From: Atherinomorus stipes
Taxonomy: Eukaryota > Chordata > Actinopteri > Atheriniformes > Atherinidae
Length of the DNA: 64,000 nt
NCBI GenBank assembly: GCA_023101725.1
Contig: JALJCO010003522.1
Coordinates: 1 to 64,000, forward strand
Direction: 5' to 3'
Part shown: positions 12,009-24,414 of the stretch, one piece after another
Layout of the letters: each line of letters starts with the position of its first letter
Numbering within the stretch: the stretch's first letter is position 1
The notes under the pieces: generated by a model
What the model was told of the DNA's origin: nothing
Databases searched by the model: none
The model's input: the letters and a program-made list of their open reading frames with translations, nothing else
Translations under genes and position numbers: made by a program

Positions 12009-12919
12009 CAGTTTTTCTCTATTGCTAAAACGCTATTTTTGAAATGTCCCCTCACTTTTTCACTACTTTAAACACTAATCCTATAACTTAAACTACTTTC
12101 CCAATACCTCTGCTTCTTGCTGCAAAAGTAAGTATGCAGGCAGGTATGTTTTTTTTTTTTTTTTTTAATTTACATCAGGCCAAATGCATCATGTCACAAC
12201 ACTGAGAAATCATAACATAAAGTTCTAGAAAAGCACTCGGAGAGCACAGACCTCCGCCAAGCAGCTCTCGCAATGATAAAGAAGAATTCTTCAAAAAAAA
12301 TTCCTGGATCCAGAAGGTGATCTGGATCACCACCAAAATTCAATGGGTTCGTCCTTGAGCTGAAGCACACGGCTGGTGAAAATTTCAGGTCAATCCATCC
12401 AGAACTTTTTCCGTAAAGTTGCTGACAGACAAACCAACGCCACCAAAAACATAACCTCCTTGGCGGAGGTGATAGCATGGTTCATCACAGTTGCATGCCT
12501 TTCATCTGAAATGAAAGCTCTGCATCAGACCTGATTTTGCCCCCTTCGACATCCCCATCCACGACCACCCTTGCGACTATCTCTTATGCATACTCTTCCT
12601 CTCTCATTTCCTCTATCCATTGCAAAATCTTGACCTCCCACAGGTTCCTCAACTGGTTGATATTGGTTCCCTCATCATCAGCCAAAGGTGAAATCAGTTT
12701 TGAGTCACTGTGTTTACCTGCTGACATCTGTGTCTTAGTTGTGATCAAAGTGTGTAACATGTGTTCAGCATTTTGCACAGCAAGTGCAAACAGTGTCTAG
12801 TGATGTGAAGTTTGCTTTAGGTTTTGATCACAAGGGGACTGATTTGATACCTTGGTTTAGGCTTCTGAAAATTTGGCTTTGAAAATGAGATTTAGTGTTT
12901 TAGCAACAGAGAAAAACTG
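12009..12919. mobile_element. Non-autonomous mariner-like element with TA target site
   Basis: Left end CAGTTTTTCTCTATTGCTAA and right end, read inverted, CAGTTTTTCTCTGTTGCTAA form terminal repeats of at least 29 bp. Each is bordered by TA (12007-12008 and 12920-12921). The interior carries a minus-strand open frame at 12584-12778 that may be a decayed transposase segment, but no DDE motif is visible. A second short element is inserted at 12249-12472. Confidence 0.75.
12249..12472. mobile_element. Short inverted-repeat element (ACCTCCGCCAAG family)
   Basis: The ends ACCTCCGCCAAG and CTTGGCGGAGGT are inverted repeats. The interior CTGGATCCAGAAGGTGATC and AATTTCAGGTCAATC blocks recur in the copy at 45930-46128. 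It is non-coding and nested inside the mariner-like element. Confidence 0.78.
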
Positions 12920-13215
12920 TAAAAACTGCTATGAAGCCATTGACTTCAATGTTAAGTGAGCTGAGAACGTTCTCTGGCAGACGTCACATCCGGTTTCTGC
13001 GAACAGCGTCAGTCTGGTCAGTTGCTGAAATGCAGTGATGTTTCCTAATGACTCATCTATGCAGGCGCGCTTGTTTCTGTTACATAGATCATCATGAAGA
13101 TTGTTTTGGTCGATAAAACATGTCAAAAACGTGTCATCAGCGCCTTACTGTAATGCTACCTGTCGTCACTCTGGCCAGACCTGCTCAAAAGCAGCACTGC
13201 ACCTGGACACTCACT
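12920..13215. other. Anonymous sequence
   Basis: Nothing recognised. Confidence 0.5.
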
Positions 13216-13503
13216 AGATCCAGGCTGTCTTCCAGGCCAGGTGAGGTGAGATGATGAGGTGAGGTGAAGTTGGATTAGATTAGATGAAATGAGGTGAAGT
13301 GAGATGAAATGACACGGTGAGTCGAGGTGAAATGATGAGGTTAGCTGGGGTGAGATGAGATGAGGTGAGATGAGATGAAAGGAGGTGAGGTGAGATGATG
13401 AGGTAAGATGAGATGAGATGGTGAGGTGTGTTGAGGTGAGATGAAATGTAATGATGAGTTGTGAGATGATGTGAGGTGAAATGAGATGAGATGAGGTGAG
13501 ATA
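13216..13503. repeat. GGTGA/GATGA pentanucleotide array
   Basis: GGTGA, GATGA and GAAAT words dominate for nearly 290 bp with frequent single-base variants. Confidence 0.92.
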
Positions 13504-13860
13504 ACTTTATTGATCCCACAGGCAATTGCTGTGCCAGGGTTGTATGTAGAAACATCAGTAAACAGACTAAATAACTTTAAGACAGCAGAGTAAGTAACAG
13601 GTGCAGATGTCCTTCAGTTTCATTGGCCTCTGATTGACAGGAACATCATGGAAACATTAAGAAGACTGTTTAGTTCAACTTTATTTATACAGCACAACGG
13701 ACAACAAAGTCTTGTCAATGCACTTTTAAAGTCATGGTTCATGGTGAACCCAGTTCACTAAAGTCCATTTAGTGACCTTTTGCACATACACCCCCTTGGG
13801 AGCTGTAAGAAGTGGAGGCTCGTCCAGGATTTGAACCCGGGACAGAACAATAATCAGGAA
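13504..13860. repeat. Retroposon tail-like relics
   Basis: AACTTTATTGATCCCACAGG at about 13504 and TCAACTTTATTTATACAGCAC at about 13676 resemble the reverse complements of fish LINE/SINE 3' tails. A related TTTATACAGCAC tract sits at 21415. No coding remnant is attached. Confidence 0.45.
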
Positions 13861-14586
13861 TTACAGCAGTTCAGTCTGGAAGGAACAAATCCATGGATCA
13901 GATCTCCTGCATCATTTTGAGGCCGGATGTTCCTCATGTGGGAATGTTATGTAGGTGGAAGAAGGCGGTTCCAGATAGCTGTCCTGATTGGAATTTATTT
14001 GGTAGTTGTATTGTAATATTGAAGTAATTATGTGGTAATTTACTAGAAATGTCTCCAAAAGGTACGCATGGGAACACAAGGAAGTGTGGGTAAAGACTGA
14101 AGATCACATCAACAATTACCGAATTACAGAAAGGAAACTTTCTGACGTCTTGCTACTGATGAGGTTTAATGACACATCAGAGTCAGGAGGGGTCAGCTTG
14201 TCTTCCAGCTGTCAGGGATAAAAACAGGCAGCAAAATAAGTTAATATAAGTGTCAGGTAGGAAGAGCTGACCTGGTTGGTTCATTATCAGTATTTACTGT
14301 CAGCTTGCCAGGAACCCAAAAGACCACATCATAAAGGTCCTACCCCCCCACCGCCCCCAATCCATGTGCTTTTACCACTTCAGTCTGTCAATTATTAACC
14401 AACTGGCTGTTGCATTGGAAAAAAAATTTGATAGCATCCCATAAAACCAGTGTAATGTCTCTTTGTTATCAGGGAGATGATTTGTGAGATTGTTATCACG
14501 TCCAGCTTCTAGGACCAGTACCAGGTTGGAGCCCTTTTTCCTCCAGAACAGTTTTCATTTGTGGTGTTAAAAAAATCCAACAAGGT
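13861..14586. other. Anonymous sequence
   Basis: No recognised gene or repeat. Confidence 0.5.
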
Positions 14587-15699
14587 CAGGGTTCCCACTC
14601 TTTTCTAGAAGTTATTTTCCAGGACTTTTCAGGACATTTTCAGGACTTTTCAAGCTGTGACAAAATGGTGATGAAGCTGTGATGAAATGGCAACATAGCT
14701 GCAACGAAGCTTCAATAACAAAGCTGCAATGAAACAGCGATGTAGCGGTGACATAGCGGCAACGAAGCTCCAACGAAGCTGCGACAAAGCTGCAATGAAA
14801 CAGTGATGTAGCGGTGACGTAGCGGCAACGAAGCTGCGACAAAGCTGCAATGAAACAGTGATGTAGTGGTGACGTAGTGGCAACGAAGCTGCGACAAAGC
14901 TGCAATGAAACAGCGATGTAGCGGTGACGTAGCGGCAATGAAGCTTCAATGAAGCTGCAACAAAGCTGCAATGAAACAGCGATGTAGTGGCGACATAGCG
15001 GCCACGAAGCTGCAACGAAGCTGCAATGAAATGGCGATGTAGCGGCGACATAGCGGGGACGCAGCGGTGACGAAGCTGCGATGTAGCGGGGACGGAGTGG
15101 TGACAAAGCTGCAACAAAGCTGTGATGAAACGGCGATGCAGCGGTAATGTAGCGGTGACGTAGCGGCAATGAAGCCTCAACGAAGCGGCGACAAAGCTGC
15201 AACGAAGCTGCGATGAAATGGTGATGAAAGGGCGATGCAGCGGCGATGTAGCAGCAACGTAGCGGGACGAAGCTGCAATGAATCTGCGATGAAATGGCGT
15301 CGTAACAGAGACGTAGCGGCAACATAGCGGCGACGCATTGGCGACGAAACTGCGATGTAGCGGCGACGGAGCGGTGACAAAGCTGCAACAAAGCTGCGGT
15401 GAAATGGCGACGTAGTGGCGACGTAGTGGTGACGTAGCAGCGATGAAGCCGCGACGAAGCTGGGAGGAAATGGCGAACTGGTGACATAGTGGCGACAAAA
15501 CTGCGGCGTAGCGGACACATAGCAGCGAAGTGGCATTGAAGCAGCGACGGAGTGGCAACGAGAGGGAGGAAAAATAATTTTCCAGGACAACTCAAGCTTT
15601 TCCAGGACATTTTACTTATTCTCCTTTTCCATGTGTTTTCCATGACTGGAAAAATGTTCAATCACTTTCCAGGTTTTTGCAGGACGTTTGGGAACCCTG
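14587..15699. mobile_element. hAT-like short element carrying an internal satellite
   Basis: The ends CAGGGTTCCCA (14587-14597) and TGGGAACCCTG (15689-15699) are perfect 11-bp inverted repeats, with CCAGGACTTTTC-type subterminal repeats inside both ends. The immediate flanks share AAGGT (14582-14586 and 15700-15704). The CAGGGTTCCCA terminus is typical of hAT elements, but an 8-bp target duplication is not evident. No transposase. Almost the whole interior is an 11-bp tandem array. Confidence 0.75.
14700..15560. repeat. 11-bp tandem array with 55-bp higher-order units
   Basis: Consensus unit roughly GCRAYGWAGCK, about 78 copies. Between about 14728 and 14950 the units fall into an ordered series of five (GCAATGAAACA, GYGATGTAGYG, GTGACGTAGYG, GCAACGAAGCT, GCGACAAAGCT) repeated several times, a 55-bp higher-order repeat. 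The minus strand lacks stops in more than one frame, so long artefactual frames appear at 14612-15661 and 14650-15558. Confidence 0.93.
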
Positions 15700-15739
15700 A
15701 AGGTGTTGGAGACATTCCTTATAGGTTTTGTTCCATGTC

Positions 15740-16143
15740 GACATGATAGTAGTTAAAATAGTTAAAATATCTCATCACACTCCAAAAATTACTTGAAACA
15801 TTATTACTAGAAAAAAAAAAAAAAAAAATTCTTGGCCACTCCTTAGATAAGTTCAAAAAGAATTTTTTTTTTTTTGCTTGTAATAAGCAAAAAAACCAAA
15901 ACAAAACAAAACAAAAAAACACCACCACCAACAACAACAACAACAAAAACACAATTCTGTCAATAGAACAAACAAAAATTTCTTGGTAAGATTTCTTGAA
16001 ATGAGATGCATCGCCTTAAAACAAGTTCGTTTATCTCACTGAAATGTTTCTCTTTAGGTACTTTTGTCTTATTTTGAGTGTGATGAGATATTTTGAGTAG
16101 AAATTAGAAAATGAGACTTGCTAAGATTTGAGTTTTTGCAGTG
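15740..16143 (-). repeat. CACTGCAAAAACT repeat family, copy 2 (inverted)
   Basis: The right end AGTTTTTGCAGTG is the reverse complement of the start of copy 1 at 3696, and about 190 bp are shared. The left part holds a second partial AAAATATCTCATCACACTC tract plus A-rich and CAA-rich runs (15811-15950). Confidence 0.75.
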
Positions 16144-17035
16144 TATGTGTAGCGCCCAACCCACGTAGCTAGATATCAACCCCTTGGTTAATGTGGTATA
16201 GTACAATAGGTGGGGCCCTGGGTATGTTACTTATATCAAAAGAGCTAATTATGGCTAAACAGGAGAAACAATGTTAATCAGCTTTTAACCTTGACACTTT
16301 TTTATGCTTTTTAATTATGGCGGTGCCTCCATCTCCCAAGGAGGAAATGTAAATTATTCTGTCTCACTCAGAATAATGAACGTTAACTGGTAAATTTATC
16401 TAATAAACCGAGTTATTCTGAAATACATTAAAGACAAACACATATTTTAAAGTCAGACGGCTAGAATTTAGTTAATGTATAAAAATAAAATAAAGTTTTT
16501 GCAATGTTTCAGTACACTAAGGTGACTACTGGTGATTTTACAGCTTCAAAGACAATTTTCAGAATGTAACATTCACAGGAAAAAGTAAATTTGTAAGTCC
16601 CCTGAAGTTCAGTTCAGATTTAAACCATGTAATAATGACCAAGTCCTTTTTATAGTGCAAATAACTTTATTTGCACTATAAAACCGGTGCAGGCCTGATA
16701 CGATGCTCGGGTTTGTTGGACCTTGAAAAAAGAAAAATGGCCACTTCACTTGTTCACAAGCAGAAAATAAAATGCACGTGTTTTGGTTTAGTCACAAATC
16801 CTTTTGATCAGAGGTAATGGATAGATAAGACCAAGCGCGTCATCAAGCTGATCCCTCTTGGCAAACAGGTGGCAATAGCTTGGCATTCACAGGTTGTATG
16901 AGGCGTACTCGGTGAAACTCGTCTGTTTAATCCTCAGCAGAAAAGTCCAGAGAATTCCTCTCGGTACACTGGGACTAACTGAGTCTCTAGTAAGTCTTAT
17001 ATTCAAGCTCATATACTTTACATGCATACATACTT
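16144..17035. other. Anonymous sequence
   Basis: No recognised gene. A perfect hairpin lies at 16648-16683. Confidence 0.5.
16648..16683. other. Perfect 16-bp stem, 4-nt loop palindrome
   Basis: TTTTATAGTGCAAATA, loop ACTT, then TATTTGCACTATAAAA. No T-tract or gene context suggests a terminator. It may be the centre of a decayed fold-back element. Confidence 0.85.
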
Positions 17036-17190
17036 TACAAACAGACAATGAACTAACTCTAACACTGTGGAACCCCTGAGCAAGGTCCTTAACCCCACCA
17101 ACTGCTCCCCGGGCGCTTTAAGTAGCAGCCCCCTGCTCTCTGATACTTACAGTACAGAGATGGTGACATGCAGATCCCTAATTTCCCCTC
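17036..17190. repeat. Probable SINE-type relic
   Basis: CCCTGAGCAAGGTCCTTAAC followed by CAACTGCTCCCCGGGCGC resembles a common fish short retroposon segment. No intact A or B box was seen, so the class is uncertain. Confidence 0.4.
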
Positions 17191-17334
17191 AGGGATCTTA
17201 CTAGTATAACAAAAAAAAAACTTGCGGTAAAATGCTAACATGCTAACTCATAATTAGCATCGTACATTATGCACTTAAAACATATCGTCTAAGCACAAAA
17301 GTCATATACATCAAGTACTCACTCATCACAGGGT

Positions 17335-18100
17335 TATAGACAAGTTTCACGGCCCAAACCGTGGGAGCTGCCATGTCTGCCAAGGGCTTCCGGTTACCAC
17401 GGTTACAGGATATTTTACACTGAGGACATACGCAAATCAACAACACACATAGGAAGAGCTCCCGAACTCGATGACTGAGTAGTGGATATTATTAAATCCA
17501 AAAAGCGTCTTGGACATTTTGTGCCGTACGTTGCTGCAGCAGCTTATGAAAACAATTAAATATGAACGTTGTAAACTGAGCGAACTCACCGTAGGACGGC
17601 AGCCACGCAGCTACGTGACCGACCACGTGCAGCCGCTGTCTCAAACTCTCCATCTTCCTTAACTCAAAAAAAAAAAAAAAAAAAAAAAAAAGCACCGTAA
17701 AGCCTTCTGACAGGAATCATCCAGACTCCGGCTCGGTGTTGAACATTTGTCTTTGTGGACACAAAACTGCCGTTTGTGTGTCGCTATCAACACACAGCTG
17801 ACTGCATCACTATGTAAGTCTATGGCGTTCCTGTTTATCACCATAGGACTCAACAAAGTACAAAATATATTGCTAGTTGTAACATCAGGTCATTTCATCA
17901 TATTATCGTCCCAGTTCAGTGTCGTAGCAGATGAGGAAGTAATAAAACATGTTCTTTTAGAAAAAATAAATGAGAATGTTACCATTTTAGTGACATCACT
18001 ATTCAGTGTAAATGAATGCAGATATGATCGACCGGATGCGCTTGGCAGAAATTGATTGACTGCGGAAGTAAAATGGAAATGTCCGTGAAACTTGTCTATA
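17335..18100. mobile_element. Internally deleted inverted-repeat element, copy 1
   Basis: The ends TATAGACAAGTTTCACGG and its reverse complement close a 766-bp unit, compatible with a TA or TATA target site. From about 17440 to the right end it matches, inverted, 31057-31705. On the minus strand the shared part holds a potential first exon (MESLRQRLHVVGHVAAWLP, ATG near 17654) ending at a TACG/GTGAGT donor, preceded by a long homopolymer run. This copy carries no transposase exons. Confidence 0.75.
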
Positions 18101-18320
18101 CAGTCCAAAACAGCAATGTAGACTGCATCCACAATGTTTTTGTGACCATTTCTCCTGGGGCTTAGCGTCACAACCTTCGTCAGGCAAACTTAGCGGAATG
18201 CCTCAGGCCTGTTTTCTTTCAATTCCCAACTTAGATCCCGCCCTTATGCATGAGATTGGACAGGGGATTTACATCAACCACTCTGTATTTGATAAATTGG
18301 AGTGGATTTTTGCCTCTTAA

Positions 18321-18939
18321 GGGGACACTGTGTAATCGGGAGCAGCTCCTCGTACTTTTCATGCTGCGTTCGCGTGAAACCGGGCAGACCGACGACAGCC
18401 GCTGCATGTAAAGTTATCACCAGCCTCTATGTGAAGATGTGGTCCGTCAGTTACAGTGACATCAGTCCGCATCTGTTCGGTTGTCATGGCGATGTCGTAT
18501 TGTTTTCCCTGACCCATGTTTTACCATCTTTTGCTCGGCTTCATTGATTAAAATGACATCTGGTTTGTTACCAACGGCCGTCTGCCCGACTGCACGTGAA
18601 CGCAGCATCAGTGAGACGCTGGTTTCTCCCACTGCAGCGCGGTGACTTTTCAAAGGCATTACCTCGAACTGAGCTGAAAACTCCGGTGTGTCCGGTGAGT
18701 TTCTGTGTTTTCCTGCCGTCACGCTTCTCCCGAACGCAAAAACATGGCGATACGACATGGCAGCCTCCACCGAGCCGACCCGCTCGATGTGTAAATTAAT
18801 GATACGAACGGCAAATTTAGAACTTAGAGGAGCACTTCAGTTTGTTGATGGGAGTGATTACTGATTAATGAAAAAACACTTTTGAACCAAATAATCAGTT
18901 TTTGTGAATAAAACACAGGAGAACTTACACAATATCCCT
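18321..18939. mobile_element. TTAA-target non-autonomous element
   Basis: Flanked by TTAA at 18317-18320 and 18940-18943. Left end GGGGACACTGTGTAA and right end, inverted, AGGGATATTGTGTAA are imperfect terminal repeats. TTAA target duplication is characteristic of piggyBac and Kolobok elements. The interior is non-coding. Confidence 0.68.
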
Positions 18940-19139
18940 TTAAGGGGTGGTTTGGGACAATTGTTGTCTCTGTTATTTAGTTTGAATACTTTAATACTTT
19001 ACGTTAGCTACAGGCTAGAGGCTAGCTGAGTGTCTTCTTCTGCTTGATTGTTAAACTCTGACAAATTAGCGCCATCAGGTGGGAGGAGGCTAGATTGCAA
19101 CTCTTCCAATCATAAATATCAGTGAAAATATGCGGCCCC

Positions 19140-19224
19140 CTGTGTAGAAGGAAAGTTTTTTCACGGCCCTCTAGGTGGCCCTGGAGGCCCGAGCTTGGTC
19201 CGCGGCCCCATGGTTAAGAATCAC
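19140..19224 (-). mobile_element. hAT-type terminal fragment
   Basis: Read on the minus strand it begins CAGTGATTCTTAACCATGGG, a typical hAT terminus. The other end was not identified. Confidence 0.5.
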
Positions 19225-19236
19225 TGGTTTAATCAA

Positions 19237-20690
19237 CAATCAATCAATTAATCAATCTATCAAACTTTATTTATATAGCACTTTTCATACAAATAAAATG
19301 CAACTCAAAGTGCTTAACAAAAACAATAAAAAACATGAAACCCTCGTCCCTCCCACCCCCACAAAAAGACCAACATACATATACATAAGCACACACGCAT
19401 GCACACACACACAGCACCCAGCCAAAAGAAAAAGTCTAATACAGTAACGGGTACGGTAACATGGCAAAGCACTGAGGATCCAGGTGAGGAAAAACCACCT
19501 ATCAGCCATCCACGCCGAGAGGCGCCACAGTCTGAAGCCACAGGGAGCACTGCCAGAGAGACCCCCCTGAACCAAACAGACCAGGACAAACCCCACACAT
19601 GGTGTGGAGTCCCCCAGTCTTCCAGACCCAGGGGATCCCCAAGACAGCGACTCCGCAGGCAGACCGGACACAACTCCCAACAGGGAGGGCCCCCATGAGG
19701 AAACACTGGAGCTAAAAGCTAAAGGATTAAAAGACAGTTGTAAATAACTAAAAAACATATATAAAAACTTGGTATTTAACAATAAGACATAAGAATTAAA
19801 TAAAATAAAAAAATGTACAAAGACATAGTAATCAATAAAATGATATACTTGAAAGTAGAATAAATAATAATTCCTAAAAGCAGTAGAGAATAGAAAATAT
19901 TGAAAAAATAGGAATAAAAGAGTAAATGAAATCAGACAAAAGCTAAATTAAAAAGGGGAGTCTTGAGTCTCCTTTTAAAAATATCAACAGTCTCTGCAGC
20001 CCTGATGTCCTCCGGCAGGCTGGTCCACAATCAACCATAATGGCTGAATGCAGCCTCCCCATGGGTTTTGGATCTTACTCTTGGAATGACTAACAGGCCG
20101 CTGCCAGAGGACCTCAGGATCCGCGAGGGTTGATATGATAAAAGCAGATCAGATAAATAAGATGGTCCAAGACCGCTAAGACATGTAAACACTAATAAAA
20201 GAATCTTAAAATCGATCCTGAAGGACACGGGGAGCCAGTGCAGTGATTTTAAAACTGGTGTAATGTGTTCCCTCTGGTCCGTGTCAGAACTCGTGCCGCT
20301 GAGTTCTGGAGTAATTGTAAACTGGAAATAGATTTTTTGGGGAGACCAGAGAGCAGGACGTTACAGTTGTCCAGGCCACAGGAGATAAAAGCATCAGCAC
20401 CTCCGTGTTGGCCCGAGAGAGGAACGGGCGGACTGTGGCCATGTTCTTACGATGATTAAAACCTATTCTTGTAACATTCTTTATGTGTGGAATAAAAGTA
20501 AGCTCAGAATCTAAAATGACACCCAGGTTCACAACAGTCTGTGACGGTTTAAAATCTTGTAATCTTGGTAAAAGTTTCTCTTTCTTGCCCTCAGGGCCGA
20601 TAACTAAGATCTCTGTTTTGTCCTGGTTGAGCTGTAGGAAATCTTCTGCGATTCATGATTTAATATCTAAATTACAGTTTAAAAGTTTCT
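19237..20690 (-). pseudogene. L2-type LINE, 3' half
   Basis: Read on the minus strand from 20690, the fragments give NLGVILDSELTFIPHIKNV, FSHYG and SFRIDFKILLLVF blocks, then LGPSYLSDLLLSYQPSRILR. These are the thumb and C-terminal region of a fish L2/CR1-type reverse transcriptase. A 3' UTR of about 600 bp follows. The element ends with the reverse complement of AAATAAAGTTTGATAGATTG-like tail repeats at 19237-19275, the usual L2 3' signature. Frameshifts separate the pieces and the 5' part with the catalytic YADD box is missing, so it is a dead 5'-truncated copy. Confidence 0.85.
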
Positions 20691-22428
20691 TTATTTAGCC
20701 AACAGAGGCAGAAGTATCATGAGGAAGAACCGAATTTGGTAGTCTGGATTACTTAGCTGTGTGTATTACAACATGAGAATAGAACCAACCAACAGCTGGA
20801 GCCGGCTCCAACCTGAACCTTTGTTCATTGTTGCGGATCAGAGCTTCATCCCAGTCAGCTCAGGTCAGACTAGGACCTGACTCTGGCTTCTCCTGCCCGG
20901 TCCTGACCTGGGTCCTGGACACTGCGCTGACCATCACTAACACCACCGTCGTTATTCTGGAGCAAATGAGGTTTCAAACAGAAACTGGAGCGAGATGTCT
21001 GAGGTAAGGGTGTTTGCTTCCAGGCTCAATTGTCCCAGGTCCTTTGGTCTTTGAATGATCCACTTGAACCCACAGGGCTACTCTTCACCCTGACAGGGTC
21101 TTGACCAGGTTCTGACCTCCAAACCGCTGAGTTCAAAGTTTTTGTGAGTGTTTACATTCAGGCCCTCTATGCTAGTCATATTAGCATAAAAGAAAGCTTG
21201 TAGCAGCTGGCTCTTTGCTTTTCTTTTTAACTCGACATCTTCAGGTCAACATGCTCTGTCTGCAGCTGCTGACGGGACATTAATGCTCCCCAGGCGGCGG
21301 CTTTTAGCATCATCACGCACTCTCATGATAAACTTACTGATGGGACACAGATGAAATCCTAAACTCCATTCATCTCAAATTCAGTTCCATTTAGTTCATT
21401 TCAGTTTAGCTTAATTTATACAGCACCAGTTCACAACAGTCATCTCAACATACTTTTAAATTCCAGTTCATTGTTGTTCAGTTAATGCACATCCATGATA
21501 CAGTCCACTTTAGTTCTGTTTATTTTTCATTGCTATTGTGTTTATGAAAAGCATTTCATAAAATAATGATCCAGCTTAGGAGACCAGTGGACTGGATCAA
21601 ATCCTCTCATTGATTCAGTCCTCCAACCTGAGCTGCATGAGGGAGCAGGGGTGCATCTGTCTGTCAGCTATTCTACCCAATGGTGTAGTCCAGGGGTCCT
21701 CAATTGTTCTCCTTTTTTCTTTTTTTGGGGGGGGGGGATTAATACCAGTGGTAACTCCTGTGACACGGCTTTGTAATAAGTATGGTATTACATGTATTGT
21801 TTGATTGATAAAATGTAAAGAGTATATTATGTAATAGTTTACTGTAATACTTTAATACTTTTATCTTCCATCCAGGCAAGACTGCACCAACAACCTTAAA
21901 ATCAGCTCTGTGTAACAGCCCCCCTCTAACAGCAGCAGTGTTTATATACACATGATATAATAAATCATATTAATCATCATGTGACAGCTGAATGCTGCAA
22001 AGGCACGTTACATTTCTGCACTTCATCACAGAATAATCAAGAATAATCATCAATAAATGACTGAAACGTGGTGATTAAAAACCCCACTGATGAAAAAAAA
22101 GGTTCATTTTTGTTTAAAGTCCTGATGAAACCGTTTCATACAGTGGAGTCGCGTTAAATATCCTTAAAGTTCACATCTCAGATAACATGCTGGAATAAAC
22201 ACCTACAGCTGATCCATTTTAAGCTCCTACCGTAATAAAACATTGACAGACTAATAATGTTTCTGTTTTTCCTTTTAGACAACATAAGATGTACACAGAG
22301 GCATGATTTGGTTTTGTGACACTGCAGCCTCCAATGTGTATTTAGGTGTTACCAGGCATGATGATGTTTAAATGATGAAGAAAAGTCAAAAATGCAATAA
22401 GCTGAGAAACTTTTTCATTGACTGACTG
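20691..22428. other. Mostly anonymous sequence
   Basis: Holds a TTTATACAGCAC retroposon-tail-like tract at 21370-21500, a poly-G run at 21727-21736, and otherwise nothing recognised. Confidence 0.45.
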
Positions 22429-22463
22429 TGCGTTCAGACCAAGAGCGACTAAAGCTGTAAAAT

Positions 22464-24383
22464 CGCCGGAAGTCATTCACTTTCCATGGACAGGAGCGTC
22501 AAGAGCGAATAAAGCGACAGAAGTGACGAGCTACAAAAGTTGAGCAATTAGAGCGACTAAACAAAGTTAAAAACAGTTTAACTTCATGCAAATTGGCTAA
22601 GACATGTTTCGGCTGTAAAACTCTGACAACCAACTGGAATGTAGACATTAGGCTCGTTCGACTTTGGCTATCTGCAGCGCAACTCGGCTGGAAGTGAGGG
22701 ATTGTGGTCCTGGAATGTTGCATGCTGGTTAGAAACTTTGTCCGACTTCAGACTGCGCCTGCACTGCACCGGAAAACGTGACCAGACCACATGATCATCA
22801 AACATCGCGGGAGCCGTCCGACTGCAGTCGGAGTGTGCAGTTGCTCCTCAGCAACTGCAGATTGTGGACCTGCCTCCACCGCCGACGGAACCTGGTCTTG
22901 ATTGGTTTAACCTTAGTGACGCAAGTTCCGATCTTCTGACGGGACGGCCATGTGATGCTCCCAGTAATAAATCTATTTAGGTGTTTTCATTAGGATACAA
23001 AATTATATCAACAGCCATGTTTCATATTGCAATTATGATGTTCACAAAACCTGGACAGATTGATATCTGACTGCTGCAATAAAGTAACAAAAAATGTGTT
23101 GTAGTCCAAAAGTTAATACACTCAGATAAATGTGAGGCATGTAGGTCATGTCAGTGTAACACATGGTCAGTAATTTCATAAATCTTCCTTCATAATGTGG
23201 ATTTGTAGATCCACACTATGGACATCCATCCCGTGGATTGTTTTTTTAACCATACCTTTCAACAACCCCCCCCATCACCACCACCATTATCCAACCCAAA
23301 CAACAACAATAGCAATTTTATTATTCATTATTATTTATTAATCCTTTATGTAACCAGATAAAAAAAAACACTGAGATCAAGACCTCTTTCACAAGGGTGA
23401 CCTGGCCAAGAAAGGCCGCAGCACACGTCAGAATACCAGTAATAATTAGCATTATTTGAAGAATATTTTGAAATATAATAATAGTTTGAATAATACCAAT
23501 ATATTGCATTCATAGGTAACTTTCAGACTCTCAACACAAAAATGAACAACAAAAGGACTAGAAGTCAAAATAATAGGACAAACCACAGTACAGATTTGAC
23601 TTACCGTAATCATCTCCTGTCTTGAGGAAATATTTTAAGGGGGAAGGTTGTAACCTACAATTACCCCCCCCCCCTAACAAGTAAATAACATTCTGGCAAC
23701 ATTTCTACAGTGAAAGTCCATGTAATAAGTGCCAAATGCTCTGTCACAATACCCTGAACGGTCTATTATTAGATGCAGTTGAGCAGATCTTCACAACATT
23801 CAGTAATATTTGCCCACTTCTTCCAGACAGAATCGTTATTGCTCACTCATATTCCCTGGATGTGTGTAGACTTTTCTCTCAGCTCATAGCATGGGCACTG
23901 ATATGGCTTCTTCAAAACAGAGATTTAACCCCTTTAAGCCAATCTGTTTTGGACTCCATTGATTTGTGCCACTGTCCTGTTGCATCGCCTAACAGTGAGT
24001 TTTAGCTCAATATGGGGCATCGAGATGCACTTTTGCAAACTTCAGTAACACATCAAGATTCCTTTTGATAAGCATCCTTTTTGTTCTGTTCGTTCAGTCT
24101 CCTATATGTTGTTCATTATGAACAAAGATGTTATCCTGTTTTAATCATACTTTCAAATTCTGAATAGTCATTCAGTCATTTCTTGAACTCCATAAGTCTT
24201 CATTTTGGGGACATTTAGATCTGCCAACCTTAATATTTGAAATAGCTTTTTCTTAAAACAAAAAAAAGAAAATTACTTATAGTGCATTTGTCATTTAGTG
24301 AAAAAGGTAAGTTTTGCCAATCTTTTGGCTTTCCTCACAATATATACGTACATCATATATATACATATATACGTATATATACA

Positions 24384-24414
<31 letters not shown>

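Noticed and set aside
14612..15661. Long minus-strand open frames of 349 and 302 codons, rich in SxLxxRxV-like repeats
   Set aside because: They are produced by an 11-bp tandem repeat that happens to lack stops in several frames. Two overlapping frames give equally long proteins and nothing resembles a known family.
22429..22463. Target-site duplication for the Harbinger candidate
   Set aside because: I compared the flanks (ACTG left, GTTAG right) and found no matching TWA or longer repeat, so none is claimed.
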